From assembly GCA_963829505.1 (NCBI GenBank), contig CAWHIL010000004.1:1-64000 (forward strand): 64,000 bases of DNA. Reading direction: 5' to 3'. Positions 1 through 9,460 of this stretch are shown piece by piece. This stretch comes from Roseiarcus sp963829505 (lineage in GTDB: Bacteria > Pseudomonadota > Alphaproteobacteria > Rhizobiales > Beijerinckiaceae). The first letter of the stretch is position 1. Each line of letters starts with the position of its first letter. The position numbers were made by a program, and so were the translations under genes. The notes under the pieces were generated by a model that was not told where the DNA came from, searched no databases, and was given only the letters and a program-made list of their open reading frames with translations.

Positions 1-530
1 CTCCAATGGCGGCTACGATCTCTCGAAGTCGAAGGGCGGTCAAAAGACAAGCGACGAGATGATCGCGCTCTATGGCAAGTGGATCGACACGTTCCCAATC
101 GTGTCGATCGAGGACGGCCTCGACGAGAACGACTGGCTCGGGTTTGCCCGCCAGACGACGGCGCAGGGCGGTCGCATCCAGATCGTCGGCGACGACATCT
201 TCGTTACGAATCCGCGGCTCCTTCATCGCCCGCGGGATCAAGGAGAAGGCCGCGAACGCAGTCCTGATCAAACTCAACCAGATCGGGACCGTCACGGAGA
301 CGATCCAGGCGATCGCACTCTGTCGCAAGGCAGGCTGGAACTACGTCGTTTCCCACCGCTCAGGAGAGACTGAAGACGCTTTCCTTGCTGACTTCACGGT
401 TGCGATGGGCGGGGGGCAGATCAAGACTGGATCGGCAAGCCGCAGCGAGCGGATCGCCAAGTACAATCGGCTGCTTGAGATTGAGGCGGAATTGGGCAAG
501 GCGGCGATCTTCTCCTCGCCCTTCGCGTGA
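1..530 (+). pseudogene. eno: Enolase, 3' fragment with frameshift
   Basis: Enolase makes phosphoenolpyruvate from 2-phosphoglycerate in the cytosol. The window opens inside the gene. Frame 2 reads GGYDLSKSKG, then SIEDGLDENDW and VGDDIFVTNPR, which carry the metal-binding E and D of the enolase barrel. The match then moves to another frame near base 210-225 and continues as FIARGIKEKAANAVLIKLNQIG, SHRSGETED and GQIKTGSASRSER to a TGA at 528-530. Both halves are clear enolase, so one net +1 indel splits the gene. This is either a decayed copy or a base-calling error. Because eno is essential, a second intact copy would be expected elsewhere if the shift is real. Confidence 0.85.
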
Positions 531-928
531 GCGGCGCGTATCGCCTTGCGCCTGCATGCTGCGACGCTTCTGGGTTCAGATGGATCGCCGCAGCGGCGGG
601 CGCATATCGAAGTGAGCCCGCTTCGGCCAGTCTTGTCGTTGTCGATCGGCTCGACGAACGAGACTGATGCCGCCCAAAGCCGCCGTCCCTCGTTCGGCAG
701 CTTCCCGCCCAATTGAGGGGCCCAAAGGCCGCGATCCGGGAGGTCCGCTTCACGTCGACTTTCTCGCCCCGTCCGCCCTGCTTCGCAAGCACCTCCCGAC
801 AAAAATGCCGGTGCGGGCGCTCTGCGCACGGAGCGGGTGTCGCCGGACGACTTGGGGAACGCGACAGATCTAACCCTTTGCTGCCTTCCTCAGCAGGCCG
901 CTTCAATGATGACTTATGAGTTGCCCCG
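531..928. repeat. Gene-free stretch with dispersed repeat copy
   Basis: No convincing gene. Bases 690-765 hold a minus-orientation copy of a dispersed repeat. The 20-mer at 741-760 (AGGTCCGCTTCACGTCGACT) is the exact reverse complement of 13283-13302. The nearby CCCGCCCAATT matches the AATTGGGCGGG of the distant copy in inverted order. Related copies lie at 4150-4300 and 10374-10420. Confidence 0.6.
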
Positions 929-2365
929 CTAGTTGACCCGCTCTATATCGGGCAGCCGCCAGCTCTTGTTGGAAAGACAGCCTTCTCCGGGCTGGTACAC
1001 CCGGAACCACGGAAACGACAACTGCCCCTCCGGCGTGTAAAGCCAGTTCGATTCCTGGCCGGCGGGTGGCTTCGGTCCGACATAGATATCCACTGAGCCG
1101 TCAGCGTTCCTGCGCAAGTCCTTGTCCAGCGAACCGAGCGTGAGCCGCTCCGAGTTCAGGAAGAAGCTTGACGTCGCAAGACTGTAGATGGTGACGGACC
1201 AGAACTCGCGCACCGGAACATCGGGCGGGACATGCAAACGGTAGCTATTGCCGCCTTCGAGCGGGGCGCCCGCGCGATCGTGAAACGTCCCGAAGTAGAA
1301 GCTGCCAGTGCCGAGTTTGGCTGTCGGGCAGAAATACTGAGACAGTGCGATTGCACGCGCGTCCACGCCGAAATAATCCGCCATGTCCCATTTGAAACCC
1401 GTCTTCATAGTGATCGGCGGCGAAGGGAGGATCCACTGACTGTCCGGCCACCAAGGCGTGACGTCATTCGCCGCCTTGTCCATCAGCCAGGCGTGCGCTT
1501 CCTCCGCGGCCGCCTTCATCTGCGTCTTCTGAGCGTCGGTCGGCGTGAACGGCTTGCCCTTCTCGATGCCAAGTGGCAACAGCATGCCCATCATCTGAAG
1601 GTCGCGGGGCTGCACCGTCTCCTCGTCGAGCGCGCGGGCGAGATTGGCGAAGAAGCTCTCGTCATATTTGACGAGGCCGTCATAGAGGACGTCGGTCATG
1701 TCCAGCAGGCGCTGCTTCGGCGGGTTGTATGCCTGCGACAGGGGATAGACCTTGACCTGCCCCACCAAAGCGTTGCCAGCGCGGACGTCTTCCTCGGACA
1801 GCGAATGCAGGATCGAGCGCAGAAGCGTCATCGAATTGTAGGTCGCGGGGCGCACCGGAACGTAACCGTCTGGAACATCGCCTTTGAAGTCGGGCGGCAG
1901 GATGAGGTATTTACCGCCCTTGCCCTCAAAGCCGATGTCAACCTGCGGCACATACCAAGCGTCCTCGATCGTGCCGTAAAAGCTTGCGCCTGGAACGGCC
2001 GGCGGCAACTCCACGACGACCGGCCCGTCTTTCCGCGTGTTGGTGAAGAAATACATGTAGCGGGTATTGACGTTGGGCGTGGGCGACTGGTTTTTCCAGC
2101 CGCCGCCCTTGGGCCACCAGACGATGTCGTTGTAAGTCGCGTTGCCGTCGCGGAACGCGGCCTGTTTGACCGCATCCTCTCCGACCAGCGGCAGCCCCCA
2201 GATGACGGCGTCGACGGCGCGGCGATAGAATGACCGGCTGGCCAATTGCTCAGCAGTGAACGCAGGCGCATTCGGGGCCGGCGCAGCCTCTTGGGCGAAT
2301 GCGGGGGCAAAGCCGATCAGGCAGGCCGCCACAATAGCAGCAAGACGGACGATTTTCAGATTCAT
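929..2365 (-). CDS. DUF1254/DUF1214 exported protein, copy 1
   Basis: A 478-residue secreted protein of unknown biochemical role. Residues 1-24 form a signal peptide ending at AFA before QEAA. The DUF1254 domain lies at roughly 60-190 and DUF1214 near the C-terminus, where the family signature FWSVTIYS is followed by NADGSVDIY and SNWLYTP. The ATG at 2365 is preceded by an AGGGG ribosome site. It is the last of three tandem paralogues on this strand, 76 bases after copy 2, so the three may be co-transcribed. The family is annotated only by domain names. A periplasmic or envelope role is inferred from the signal peptide. Confidence 0.85.
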   Translation of the reverse strand: MNLKIVRLAAIVAACLIGFAPAFAQEAAPAPNAPAFTAEQLASRSFYRRAVDAVIWGLPLVGEDAVKQAAFRDGNATYNDIVWWPKGGGWKNQSPTPNVNTRYMYFFTNTRKDGPVVVELPPAVPGASFYGTIEDAWYVPQVDIGFEGKGGKYLILPPDFKGDVPDGYVPVRPATYNSMTLLRSILHSLSEEDVRAGNALVGQVKVYPLSQAYNPPKQRLLDMTDVLYDGLVKYDESFFANLARALDEETVQPRDLQMMGMLLPLGIEKGKPFTPTDAQKTQMKAAAEEAHAWLMDKAANDVTPWWPDSQWILPSPPITMKTGFKWDMADYFGVDARAIALSQYFCPTAKLGTGSFYFGTFHDRAGAPLEGGNSYRLHVPPDVPVREFWSVTIYSLATSSFFLNSERLTLGSLDKDLRRNADGSVDIYVGPKPPAGQESNWLYTPEGQLSFPWFRVYQPGEGCLSNKSWRLPDIERVN

Positions 2366-2441
2366 CGTGAGCCCCTACGCGCAAAGTCCTTTTCTGTTCA
2401 GCCGGCCGGCACAAATCCGGCCGGCAAACATTTCGCAGATC

Positions 2442-3923
2442 TCACTCTACCGGCATCACGCCTGGCGGCCCCTTGAAGGTCGCGCGGTCCCTCAGCGCGT
2501 CGGTGTTTTCGGGGGACGGCGCATAGTTACGCATGATGAGATAGAACGGTCCCTTGGGCGACGGCAGCCAGTTTGACTCCTTATCCGGCCCCGGACTCTC
2601 GGTCTGCAAATAGAGTGTGATCGACCCGTCGGCGTTCTTTTTCAAGTCGTCGTAGTCGGCGAGGTGGTAGCGGTTGATCGGGTTGGGCGCGGTGTAGTTG
2701 GTCCGCCGATCGTACATCGTCACCGACCAAAATCCCGGCGGTACGGGCTTGGCGTATTCCATAGGCGGCGTAAGCGTGAGCGTGTAATTCCTCTCGCCGG
2801 TCATCGGCTTGTTGTTTCCGTCCAGCACGCCCGAGTAGTAGATCGCCTGGGCCGTGGTGTTGGCCGTCAGGCCGAAGACCGCGACGTCGAGCCGCGACAG
2901 ATAGTCGGTCCCAGCATTGCCGGTGTTGTAGGGCGGAATGACCCAGCCGTTCTTCAACGTGCCGGCAAGCGGCATGGTGCCGAGCGCGAGGTCGCCGATC
3001 TTCGCCGCCGCGGTCTTCATCTGGGCCAGAATAGCCGGCGGGGTATCTTCGGGCTTCCATTGCTTGCCGAGTTCGATGCCGAGATATTTGAGGCTCGGCA
3101 GCAGGATCGCGATCTCATCGGCGGGCGGCGGGTTTTCGTTGAGCGCGTTCGAGAAGATCGACCAGAACTGGAGCGGATCGTTGAACTGCATGTGGCTCGT
3201 CGCCACCCCCGGCGTCATCCTCGGTCTCGGGTAATCGTAGGCCGGCTGCGCCGGCGCGGCGCCGCCGGTGTATTGCGAAAGGCTTTGCAGGGTGATCGCC
3301 TGAAGGACCTTGCGGGCCTCGGGCAGATCGGCCTCGCTCTTGACGTTGACGCGCGGCTGAAATTCGATCCAGCGCGTCGGGGCGTCGATGCGCGTCACGC
3401 CTTCCGGCAGCGTTCCCTTCCACCCCGGACCGACGAACGCGAATTTGCCGCCTTTGTAGCCGGAGGTCCCGCCCGCCGGATAGGCGAAGGCGTGGGTATA
3501 CATGTCGACGACCTCGACCATGTAGTAGCGGCTGCCTAAGTTGGGGGCCGTCAGGATGACGGGCTCCGCCCCCAGGTCGGCGAAGCCGAAGCCGTAGACG
3601 ACGTCGACGTTGGGCGAGACGTAGCCCGATTCCGCGGCGAGCTTCGGCGTGGCTATGTCTTCGAGGCGCCAGAGGTCGCCCGGCTTGGCCTTCGGCTTGT
3701 CGCCGAAGGCGACCGAGTCGCGAAGATTGTACATTGCGACCAGCGGAGCGGCGTAGGTCGCGGCCTGCACCGCCAGCGTCGCGGCCCAGGCCTCGATCGC
3801 TTTTTCCTGCTCAGGCGATGCCTGCAAGGTCAGTTCGTCGGCCCGAACTGGCGAGTAGACGGCCTGTCCCGCGACCAACCCCAGAGCGGCGACGGACACA
3901 GCCAGAATTGATGACAGCTTCAT
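2442..3923 (-). CDS. DUF1254/DUF1214 exported protein, copy 2
   Basis: A 493-residue exported protein. I start it at the ATG at 3923 (MKLSSILAVS), which has GAGGAAG just upstream. An in-frame ATG at 3956 would put 11 charged residues before the signal peptide. The leader runs to about residue 28 (VRADE). DUF1254 covers about 70-200. DUF1214 is at the C-terminus with FWSVTMYDRR, NADGSITLY and SNWLPSP. It is paralogous to both neighbours but clearly diverged from them, so the triplication is old. Function unknown. Confidence 0.85.
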   Translation of the reverse strand: MKLSSILAVSVAALGLVAGQAVYSPVRADELTLQASPEQEKAIEAWAATLAVQAATYAAPLVAMYNLRDSVAFGDKPKAKPGDLWRLEDIATPKLAAESGYVSPNVDVVYGFGFADLGAEPVILTAPNLGSRYYMVEVVDMYTHAFAYPAGGTSGYKGGKFAFVGPGWKGTLPEGVTRIDAPTRWIEFQPRVNVKSEADLPEARKVLQAITLQSLSQYTGGAAPAQPAYDYPRPRMTPGVATSHMQFNDPLQFWSIFSNALNENPPPADEIAILLPSLKYLGIELGKQWKPEDTPPAILAQMKTAAAKIGDLALGTMPLAGTLKNGWVIPPYNTGNAGTDYLSRLDVAVFGLTANTTAQAIYYSGVLDGNNKPMTGERNYTLTLTPPMEYAKPVPPGFWSVTMYDRRTNYTAPNPINRYHLADYDDLKKNADGSITLYLQTESPGPDKESNWLPSPKGPFYLIMRNYAPSPENTDALRDRATFKGPPGVMPVE

Positions 3924-3956
3924 GACTTCCTCTTCCCTAGATGTCGTGCAGACCAT

Positions 3957-4404
3957 CGGCGTTTGGCTGGTGGCTTAGCCGACCCCGAAGACTCCGTACC
4001 CTAATATGGACGCTTCGGTCGTAGCAGTTTGTCGCACCCGTGGTTTCCGAAATGGACCGTGAGGCGGGCAAGGAAGTCCTGAGCCGCGGCGTCCGGCTCA
4101 GCGACACTGGCAACGCCCGCTTACCTGCCAACTTCCGACGTTCGCGGCCGCGATCCGCTAGGTCCGCTCTACGTCGAAATTCCCCGTTCGCCGAGCTGTC
4201 GGCTGATGACCGCTCATTGCGTGAGGGAGACGGCAGGAGTTGACGTCAAGCTGCCGTCGCAAGCCGCGGCCTGAACGCCTCAACTGGGCGAGGAAGCGGA
4301 CCTACAGGCGTCGCATGCGAGGGACCCCTGGGCGTGCCTTCGACCAAGCAATCGGACCGTCGGGGATCGACTTAAGGTTGCCGTTCACGACAACCACGAA
4401 GGCA
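3957..4404. repeat. Gene-free stretch with inverted pair of dispersed repeats
   Basis: No gene is supported. Two copies of the dispersed repeat face each other: a minus copy at about 4150-4190 (GCGATCCGCTAGGTCCGCT) and a plus copy at 4227-4300. Within the latter, GAGACGGCAGGAGTTGACGT (4227-4246) is identical to 10374-10393. The stretch also holds the leader region of the upstream DUF1254 gene. Confidence 0.55.
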
Positions 4405-5802
4405 TCATCCGCCAATGGCAGTTATTTTCGGCGGCTGCCACGTCTGGTTCACGATGTCGTCCGCCGGCAGATAGGTGCGCATGATCATGAAGAACTGCCC
4501 ATCGGGCGCGGGCAGCCAGTTGCTTTCCTTGTCGGCGCCCGGCGAGTCCTTTTGGACGTAGATCGTTAGGCCGCCATCCGCGTCTTGCTTCATTCCGGTG
4601 CGGTCTCCGACCGAATAGCGGTCGATCGGATTGGCGACGAGATTGTACTGAAGATTGTACATCGTCACCGACCAGAAGGCCCTTACCTTCGGCTCGCCGC
4701 CCTTGTCGAAATGGATGACGTAGCGGTTCTTGCCGGTCAGCGGCTTGCCGTCGCCGTCGACAGAGACGTTGAAGTAGGTCGCCTCGATGGGGTCGTTGGC
4801 GACGAAGCCCGCGAGCATCTGGACCGCGCGACCCAGCCAGTCGCGCGTTGGCGTTGGGCGTCCCGTCCAAGAGGGGGGATAGTTCCAGCCGTTGACGACC
4901 TTCTGCGCATAGCCATCGGTAAAGGCGCCGGCGATGATCTTCTTTCCATCGACAGCGGCTCGGGCAAGTCCGCGCTTGGTGCTGGCGTCCTGCGCCTCGA
5001 CGTCAAGCCCCGGTCCGATGCCGATACGCGCAAGCTGCTCAAGCGTGTCGGCTTCGCGCGCCGGGGGCGGGACTTCGATCATCGCCCGGTTGACCGTCTT
5101 CCAGTCCGCGAGCGGGTCGGCCTTTGGGTCGAAGGCCGGCCAGACGACCGCATCCTTTGGCGGTGTGACCTCGGCCTTGCCCCACTGCGACAGCGGGGTC
5201 AGCTTGTACTGGTCCTGAATCTTGTGCGCGGCGTCGAGGTCGGAGGCGTCCTTGACGTAGGTGCGACCGAGGATCGTCGCCCACGGCGTCGACGACGGCG
5301 GCAGCGCCGTCACGCCGTCTGGCAACGTTCCCTTCCAGTCGGGTCCGACGATGGCGTAGTTTCCGGATTTCGTTCCCGTGGCGCGCGTGCCGACATAGGC
5401 GAAATTGTCGCCCATGAAATCGACGATCTCCATGGTGTAGTAGCGGTCGGCGATGGCGGGCACGGTGAGGATGACCGGCTCGTCCTTCAGGTAGACCCAG
5501 GCGCGCGAATAGAGCGTGTCGTTGTTGGGCGCGCCGCCGCTGATGTGCTTCGCGTCCTCAAGATGCCTGATGTGATCGAAACGGTCCGCCTGACGGTCGA
5601 TCGACTCAGTCCTGAGCCATCGCGCATTGGGCATGTACGACCAAGGGAAGGCGTAGAGGTAGGCTTGGACGCCGAGCGTATAGGCGTTCTGCTCGCGCCA
5701 GTCGGGCTTGCTGTCCTGCGCTAGGGCACGAGACGGAGGCGAGGCGATAAGGCCGGCCGCCGCAATCGCGGCCAGAACCGCGAATGTCCGAATGGCTGCC
5801 AT
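4405..5802 (-). CDS. DUF1254/DUF1214 exported protein, copy 3
   Basis: A 465-residue exported protein, first of the three tandem paralogues. The ATG at 5802 follows a GGAGG site. Residues 1-28 make a signal peptide ending at ALA before QDSKP. DUF1254 lies at about 45-180. DUF1214 near the end shows FWSVTMYNLQ, QDADGGLTIYV and SNWLPAPDGQF. The 600-base gap to copy 2 at the coding level is filled by repeats, so it may be transcribed separately from the other two. Function unknown. Confidence 0.85.
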   Translation of the reverse strand: MAAIRTFAVLAAIAAAGLIASPPSRALAQDSKPDWREQNAYTLGVQAYLYAFPWSYMPNARWLRTESIDRQADRFDHIRHLEDAKHISGGAPNNDTLYSRAWVYLKDEPVILTVPAIADRYYTMEIVDFMGDNFAYVGTRATGTKSGNYAIVGPDWKGTLPDGVTALPPSSTPWATILGRTYVKDASDLDAAHKIQDQYKLTPLSQWGKAEVTPPKDAVVWPAFDPKADPLADWKTVNRAMIEVPPPAREADTLEQLARIGIGPGLDVEAQDASTKRGLARAAVDGKKIIAGAFTDGYAQKVVNGWNYPPSWTGRPTPTRDWLGRAVQMLAGFVANDPIEATYFNVSVDGDGKPLTGKNRYVIHFDKGGEPKVRAFWSVTMYNLQYNLVANPIDRYSVGDRTGMKQDADGGLTIYVQKDSPGADKESNWLPAPDGQFFMIMRTYLPADDIVNQTWQPPKITAIGG

Positions 5803-5964
5803 TTTCGCGGACCTCCATAAGCTAGAACCCGATCGGCGACCTGCACCGCTGTGGGTTTGTTCAGACGTTCCTTAGGCTAAAACCCGCCTCCGCATTGCCC
5901 GCCGGCAATCATTTCGGAACATTCCTTCCGTCCCGCGAACCCGCTGAACGGCAGCAAACGGTCA

Positions 5965-6635
5965 GATTTCGTTGAAAAAGTCGCTTGCTGCGCTGACTCG
6001 CTGCTGATTCAATTTTTAACGGCGAATTGGAGGCTCACGCGATGATGGGCGAGCGGCGGATGATGCAGGAGGCGCTGTTCTACGGCTTCAACCTTGAGCG
6101 GCATGTTCCGAGCGATCACCTCTTGCGCAAGATCGATCGGTTCGTCGATCTGTCGGAGGTTCGGGCGCATCTTGAACCCTACTACAGCGAGACGGGTCGC
6201 CCTTCGATCGATCCCGAGTTGATGATCCGGATGCTGATTGTCGGCTATTGCTTCGGCGTCCGCTCTGAGCGGCGGCTATGCGACGAGGTCCACCTCAATC
6301 TGGCCTACCGTTGGTTCTGCCGGTTAGGGCTCGACGGCGAGGTTCCCGACCATTCGACCTTCTCGAAGAACCGCCACGGCCGGTTTCGCGAGAGCGATCT
6401 CCTGCGCAAGCTGTTCGAGACCGTGGTCGCGCGCTGCATCAAGGAAAGGATCGTCGGAGGCGAAGCTTTCGCGGTCGACGCCAGCATCAATGGCGGCGCT
6501 CCGGCACCGTTCGCCGAAGGGTTCAAGCTCGCGTCCATGAAGCGCCTCGTCCGACATCGGCGGCGCGACGCGCCGCCAGCAGGAGTCCAACATAGTCGGA
6601 CGGAATTACGGAAGAGAGGATCGGAAACTACCTAA
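5965..6635 (+). mobile_element. Remnant of an IS1182-type insertion sequence
   Basis: The left part of an insertion sequence: a terminal stretch beginning near 5965 (TTCGTTGAAAAAGTCGCTTG) followed by the transposase start. No matching right end is recognisable downstream before the cold-shock gene, so the element is truncated. Its exact boundary is not proven. Confidence 0.5.
6042..6635 (+). pseudogene. IS1182-family transposase, truncated
   Basis: The N-terminal DUF772 domain of an IS1182-type DDE transposase is intact: YGFNLERHVP, SETGRPSIDPELMIRMLI, GVRSERRLCDEV and PDHSTFSKNRHGRF. Similarity holds through the first catalytic region (GGEAFAVDAS, base about 6480) and then stops. The frame runs on with unrelated arginine-rich sequence to 6635, so roughly half of a usual 430-470-residue enzyme is missing. 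The ATG at 6042 is chosen because GGAGG lies at 6029-6033. A TTG at 6027 is in frame but sits ahead of that site. No active transposition is expected from this copy. Confidence 0.8.
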
Positions 6636-7462
6636 CAAAACTCGCTCCCGCCCGTGGCGGGCGCACGCCAGTCCATGAGTATATTCCATGCCTATTGCAG
6701 CTCTCCGCGCCTGAGATGCGTTGGTTCCGCACTGGAGATTGAACTGCGGTAACTGTGGTCAACGACGCCTTCGCGAAAGGGATCCGCAATAGGTATTTTC
6801 CGAGGCTATCGGCAGTGCAGCTTCAACCATAGGGGTATCTACAGAAACATAGAAAACCCGAGAAAATATCATGAAAGTGTCTATTCGCGCACGAGGCGAC
6901 TCGGATAGATCTGGCCTCGGCTTGAATTTGAGGACGGCCTGGTTGATGGCAAGCCAATGGATCTATTCAAGGCTTCCGAGGCGGACGGGTGAAGCCCAGA
7001 ACAGTGACGGCGCGTACGCACGACGGCGGGCAGAGCCGGGCGGCCAGGCGGGCGGCCAGGACAGCCATCTCGACCTTCAAGACTTCGATTGGCCGGGCTC
7101 ACGAAGGCACGATGGGAGGTCCTGAGCTTCGTGGGCGCGGAGCGCGCGAGACATGCGACAAATCCTGGGAGACGATTGCGTCCTCCCGACGGCGTCCAGA
7201 TTTTTTTCGAGCCGATGGAGCTTGGTCGTTCCCGGAATGGTCGAAGTTTCTTTGCGTACGGCACTTGAAAAAGAGGCAATCCGATGAATATAGGTAGATA
7301 TCGATTTCTGGCCGATCGGCTTGGCGTCGCCTCCTTGAACGGATACGGCGGGCCTTCGACTTTTCTTCCGCGACGTCGATAGATCAAAGCGGCGACCTTA
7401 TGGGCGGCGCACGAATGCGCAATTTGCGCAACAAGGCGCAATTTGCGCAACAAGGACAGACT
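6636..7462. other. Stretch without a recognised gene
   Basis: About 800 bases after the broken transposase. Open frames exist on both strands but none has a recognisable domain plus a ribosome site. The final part is the leader of the cold-shock gene and carries the 19-base tandem repeat listed separately. Confidence 0.5.
7417..7454 (+). repeat. Perfect 19-bp tandem duplication before the cold-shock gene
   Basis: GCGCAATTTGCGCAACAAG occurs at 7417-7435 and again, without gap, at 7436-7454. Each unit contains the palindrome TGCGCAAATTGCGCA-like core GCGCAATTTGCGC. The second copy ends in the AAGGA ribosome site used by the cold-shock gene. Confidence 0.9.
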
Positions 7463-7672
7463 ATGCAGAACGGAACAGTCAAGTGGTTCGACGCCCAGAA
7501 GGGCTTCGGCTTCATTCAGCCGGACGATGGCAGCAAGGACGTGTTCGTCCACATCAGCGCCGTCGAGCGCGCCGGTCTTCCGAACCTCGCCGAGGGCCAG
7601 AAGATTGCCTACGAAGTCGTCGCCGACAGGCGCACGGGCAAATCCTCCGCTGGAAATCTGGCGACGGCCTGA
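7463..7672 (+). CDS. Cold-shock protein (CspA family)
   Basis: A 69-residue single cold-shock domain that binds single-stranded RNA or DNA and acts as an RNA chaperone. The opening NGTVKWFDAQ, RNP1 KGFGFIQ (about 15-21) and RNP2 VFVHIS (about 32-37) are all present, and the length is typical. The start ATG at 7463 is preceded by AAGGAC. An in-frame ATG at 7400 would add 21 residues encoded by the leader repeat and is unlikely. The gene stands alone and is followed by a strong terminator. Cold-shock genes are commonly controlled through long leaders, and the palindromic tandem repeat in this leader could serve that purpose, which is inference. Confidence 0.95.
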   Translation: MQNGTVKWFDAQKGFGFIQPDDGSKDVFVHISAVERAGLPNLAEGQKIAYEVVADRRTGKSSAGNLATA

Positions 7673-7743
7673 TCGTCGCTTCGGCCAAGCCGGTCGACCA
7701 CGGATGTACTGGCGGCACGCTGAGGCTTGAGCGGACGAATGAG

Positions 7744-7767
7744 GGGGCGGCTTCAGGCCGCCCCTTT
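7744..7767 (+). terminator. Rho-independent terminator after the cold-shock gene
   Basis: An 8-bp GC-only stem (GGGGCGGC / GCCGCCCC) with a five-base loop is followed by TTT, 70 bases after the stop codon. Confidence 0.75.
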
Positions 7768-8151
7768 CGTTTGGTGTGCCGAGCATGATCAAGAGCTTGA
7801 AAGGTGGAAGTCCTTCCCAGTTGATGACGGCGAAGGACTAGGTGTGTAGTCCCACACTGACGCGGGCACGAGCACAGCGAGCAGGGCACAAGCACACTGG
7901 AACCGCTCGCAAGCATTCGCACAAGTAAGCGGCCGTCTCGCTCCAGGAGTCGGCTAAATAGGCGGCCCCGTTAGCGTTAGTAGCTCACGCAACCCCCGGC
8001 GGTATGGGCCCGCGTTTCGACGGAGGGTCCCGAGCCTAGGCTCGGCCCGCGGGTCCCCCGAAGCTCAGTGCGGCGGCGGGGGACCCAATGTCCAGACCCC
8101 AATAAGCCGCTACAACGGCCTGCGCGTGCAGAGTGCCTGCGGATCTCTAGA
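7768..8151. other. Stretch without a gene; contains a 16-bp palindrome
   Basis: No gene is supported here. Bases 8030-8045 (CCGAGCCTAGGCTCGG) form a perfect 16-bp palindrome inside a very GC-rich segment, of unknown use. Confidence 0.5.
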
Positions 8152-8388
8152 CTAATATTTAAGTTCCAGCAGATGCCTCGGGGCGGACATGTCGCGTCCA
8201 CTGAAGTCCGACGGGCGAGATTCATCTTCTAATGATTTTACAAAGCGCAGTCCGGATTCATCGATTGACTTCATAATGCCCCGCACCGATCTCTCGATCT
8301 TATCGCAGCCCTCGGTCGTATCGATCAGTTCTGGGAACAATTCCGTTAGAACGGCGCGAATTGCGTTGCGTGCGGCTATCTGATGCAC
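8152..8388 (-). CDS. Small hypothetical protein, 78 residues
   Basis: Not recognised. It begins at a GTG (8388) with CAGGAG eight bases upstream, which is the main reason to accept it. The product is acidic and helical-looking, with ELFPELIDTTEGCDKIERSV in the first half. It has no signal peptide, no membrane segment and no obvious metal motif. It stands alone in a gene-poor repeat region, so it may be a remnant. Confidence 0.45.
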   Translation of the reverse strand: MHQIAARNAIRAVLTELFPELIDTTEGCDKIERSVRGIMKSIDESGLRFVKSLEDESRPSDFSGRDMSAPRHLLELKY

Positions 8389-9460
8389 GGGTTACACTCC
8401 TGATTTGCACCACGGCATCATCCGAATTGGCGCTTACGGAGCGTAACCCGATCACGAAGCCAGTGAGCACGGAAGGTTCGGAAAGTACCTAGACGAAGGT
8501 TGGGGATGTGCTGACGCACCATTCCCAGATCTCATCCGAAACAACGCATCGACTACATGCGATACTTTTCGGCAGCGGTTCGGCCGCACGATGCTCGCCT
8601 GGTGTTCAGCAAGGCAATAAACGTTTTTTCTGTGACGGCGATCGTCGCGCGACCGCGACGAACTAGGAGACATGCTGCCTAGCATAGTGTTTCCGATGAT
8701 TGTCGAGGCAGCGGTCCGCGTCATATGCGTGACTGTCGAGACATCAGAGTACTGGACTTCGGCCGGACGTCTGATTGTCGGGCTTGCCGGCGAGGACCTG
8801 CGATTTCGGGGATGGCCCCGCCTCAGATCGGGCCAGCCACGAGCAACCGACAGGCAATTATCAGGTTTGCGTGCAGGAGCGGCAAGCAGTCAGCTCGAAT
8901 ATCCAAGACAAGTTAGGAATCTCATGGAAAGCAATCGCATCCGAGGGCATCGGCCCTCAAGTGAAAGGGGACAACAAGGGTCCGGAAAGCCATCGGCGGG
9001 GAGATGCTGGGACGGCCAAAGGGACGTGCAGCCGAAGTCGTTTCACCCGGACGACCGTGAAAAGCGGTGCGAGTTTTCGTTGCACACCGGCAGTTGATTT
9101 CAACTTGCAGGCGCGGCCGATGAGAGACCCCGTGGGTCACCAGGACGATGAATACCGGTGATCGGTGAGCAGCGGCTCCGGCTTGAAGTTCAACAGATAC
9201 CGATCCCCCAGGCCAAGCGTCTGTCCCCGCTGCGCGAAGGAAAATCCGCACAAGGCGCGAGTTGAGCCGCTTCAGAAGCCGAGAGAAGCGACCGCAATTT
9301 GCGCCAAGCGGTCCTCAGCCGCGAAGGTCAGCAATGTGCGCATCGCGGAACATAACGCCCCGTTTGAGCCAGTGAGCGGAGGTTCGGGGCGCCGCCGTCT
9401 GTGATAAGATGCGTTCCCGCTATGAACAGTCGGTTTGCTTTCGAAGAGAGGCGACCAGCA
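8389..9460. other. Stretch of 1.07 kb without a supported gene
   Basis: Several short frames are open on both strands, the longest between 8672 and 9161 on the plus strand. None shows a known domain, a good ribosome site or consistent codon use. It looks like decayed DNA. Confidence 0.45.

Noticed and set aside
6881..7792. 303-residue minus-strand frame across the cold-shock gene
   Set aside because: No domain; it is antisense to a certain cold-shock gene and its terminator.
8672..9161. Plus-strand frames of 128-141 residues in the 8.4-9.4 kb stretch
   Set aside because: No ribosome site, no recognisable domain and codon use unlike the real genes; left as non-coding or decayed.
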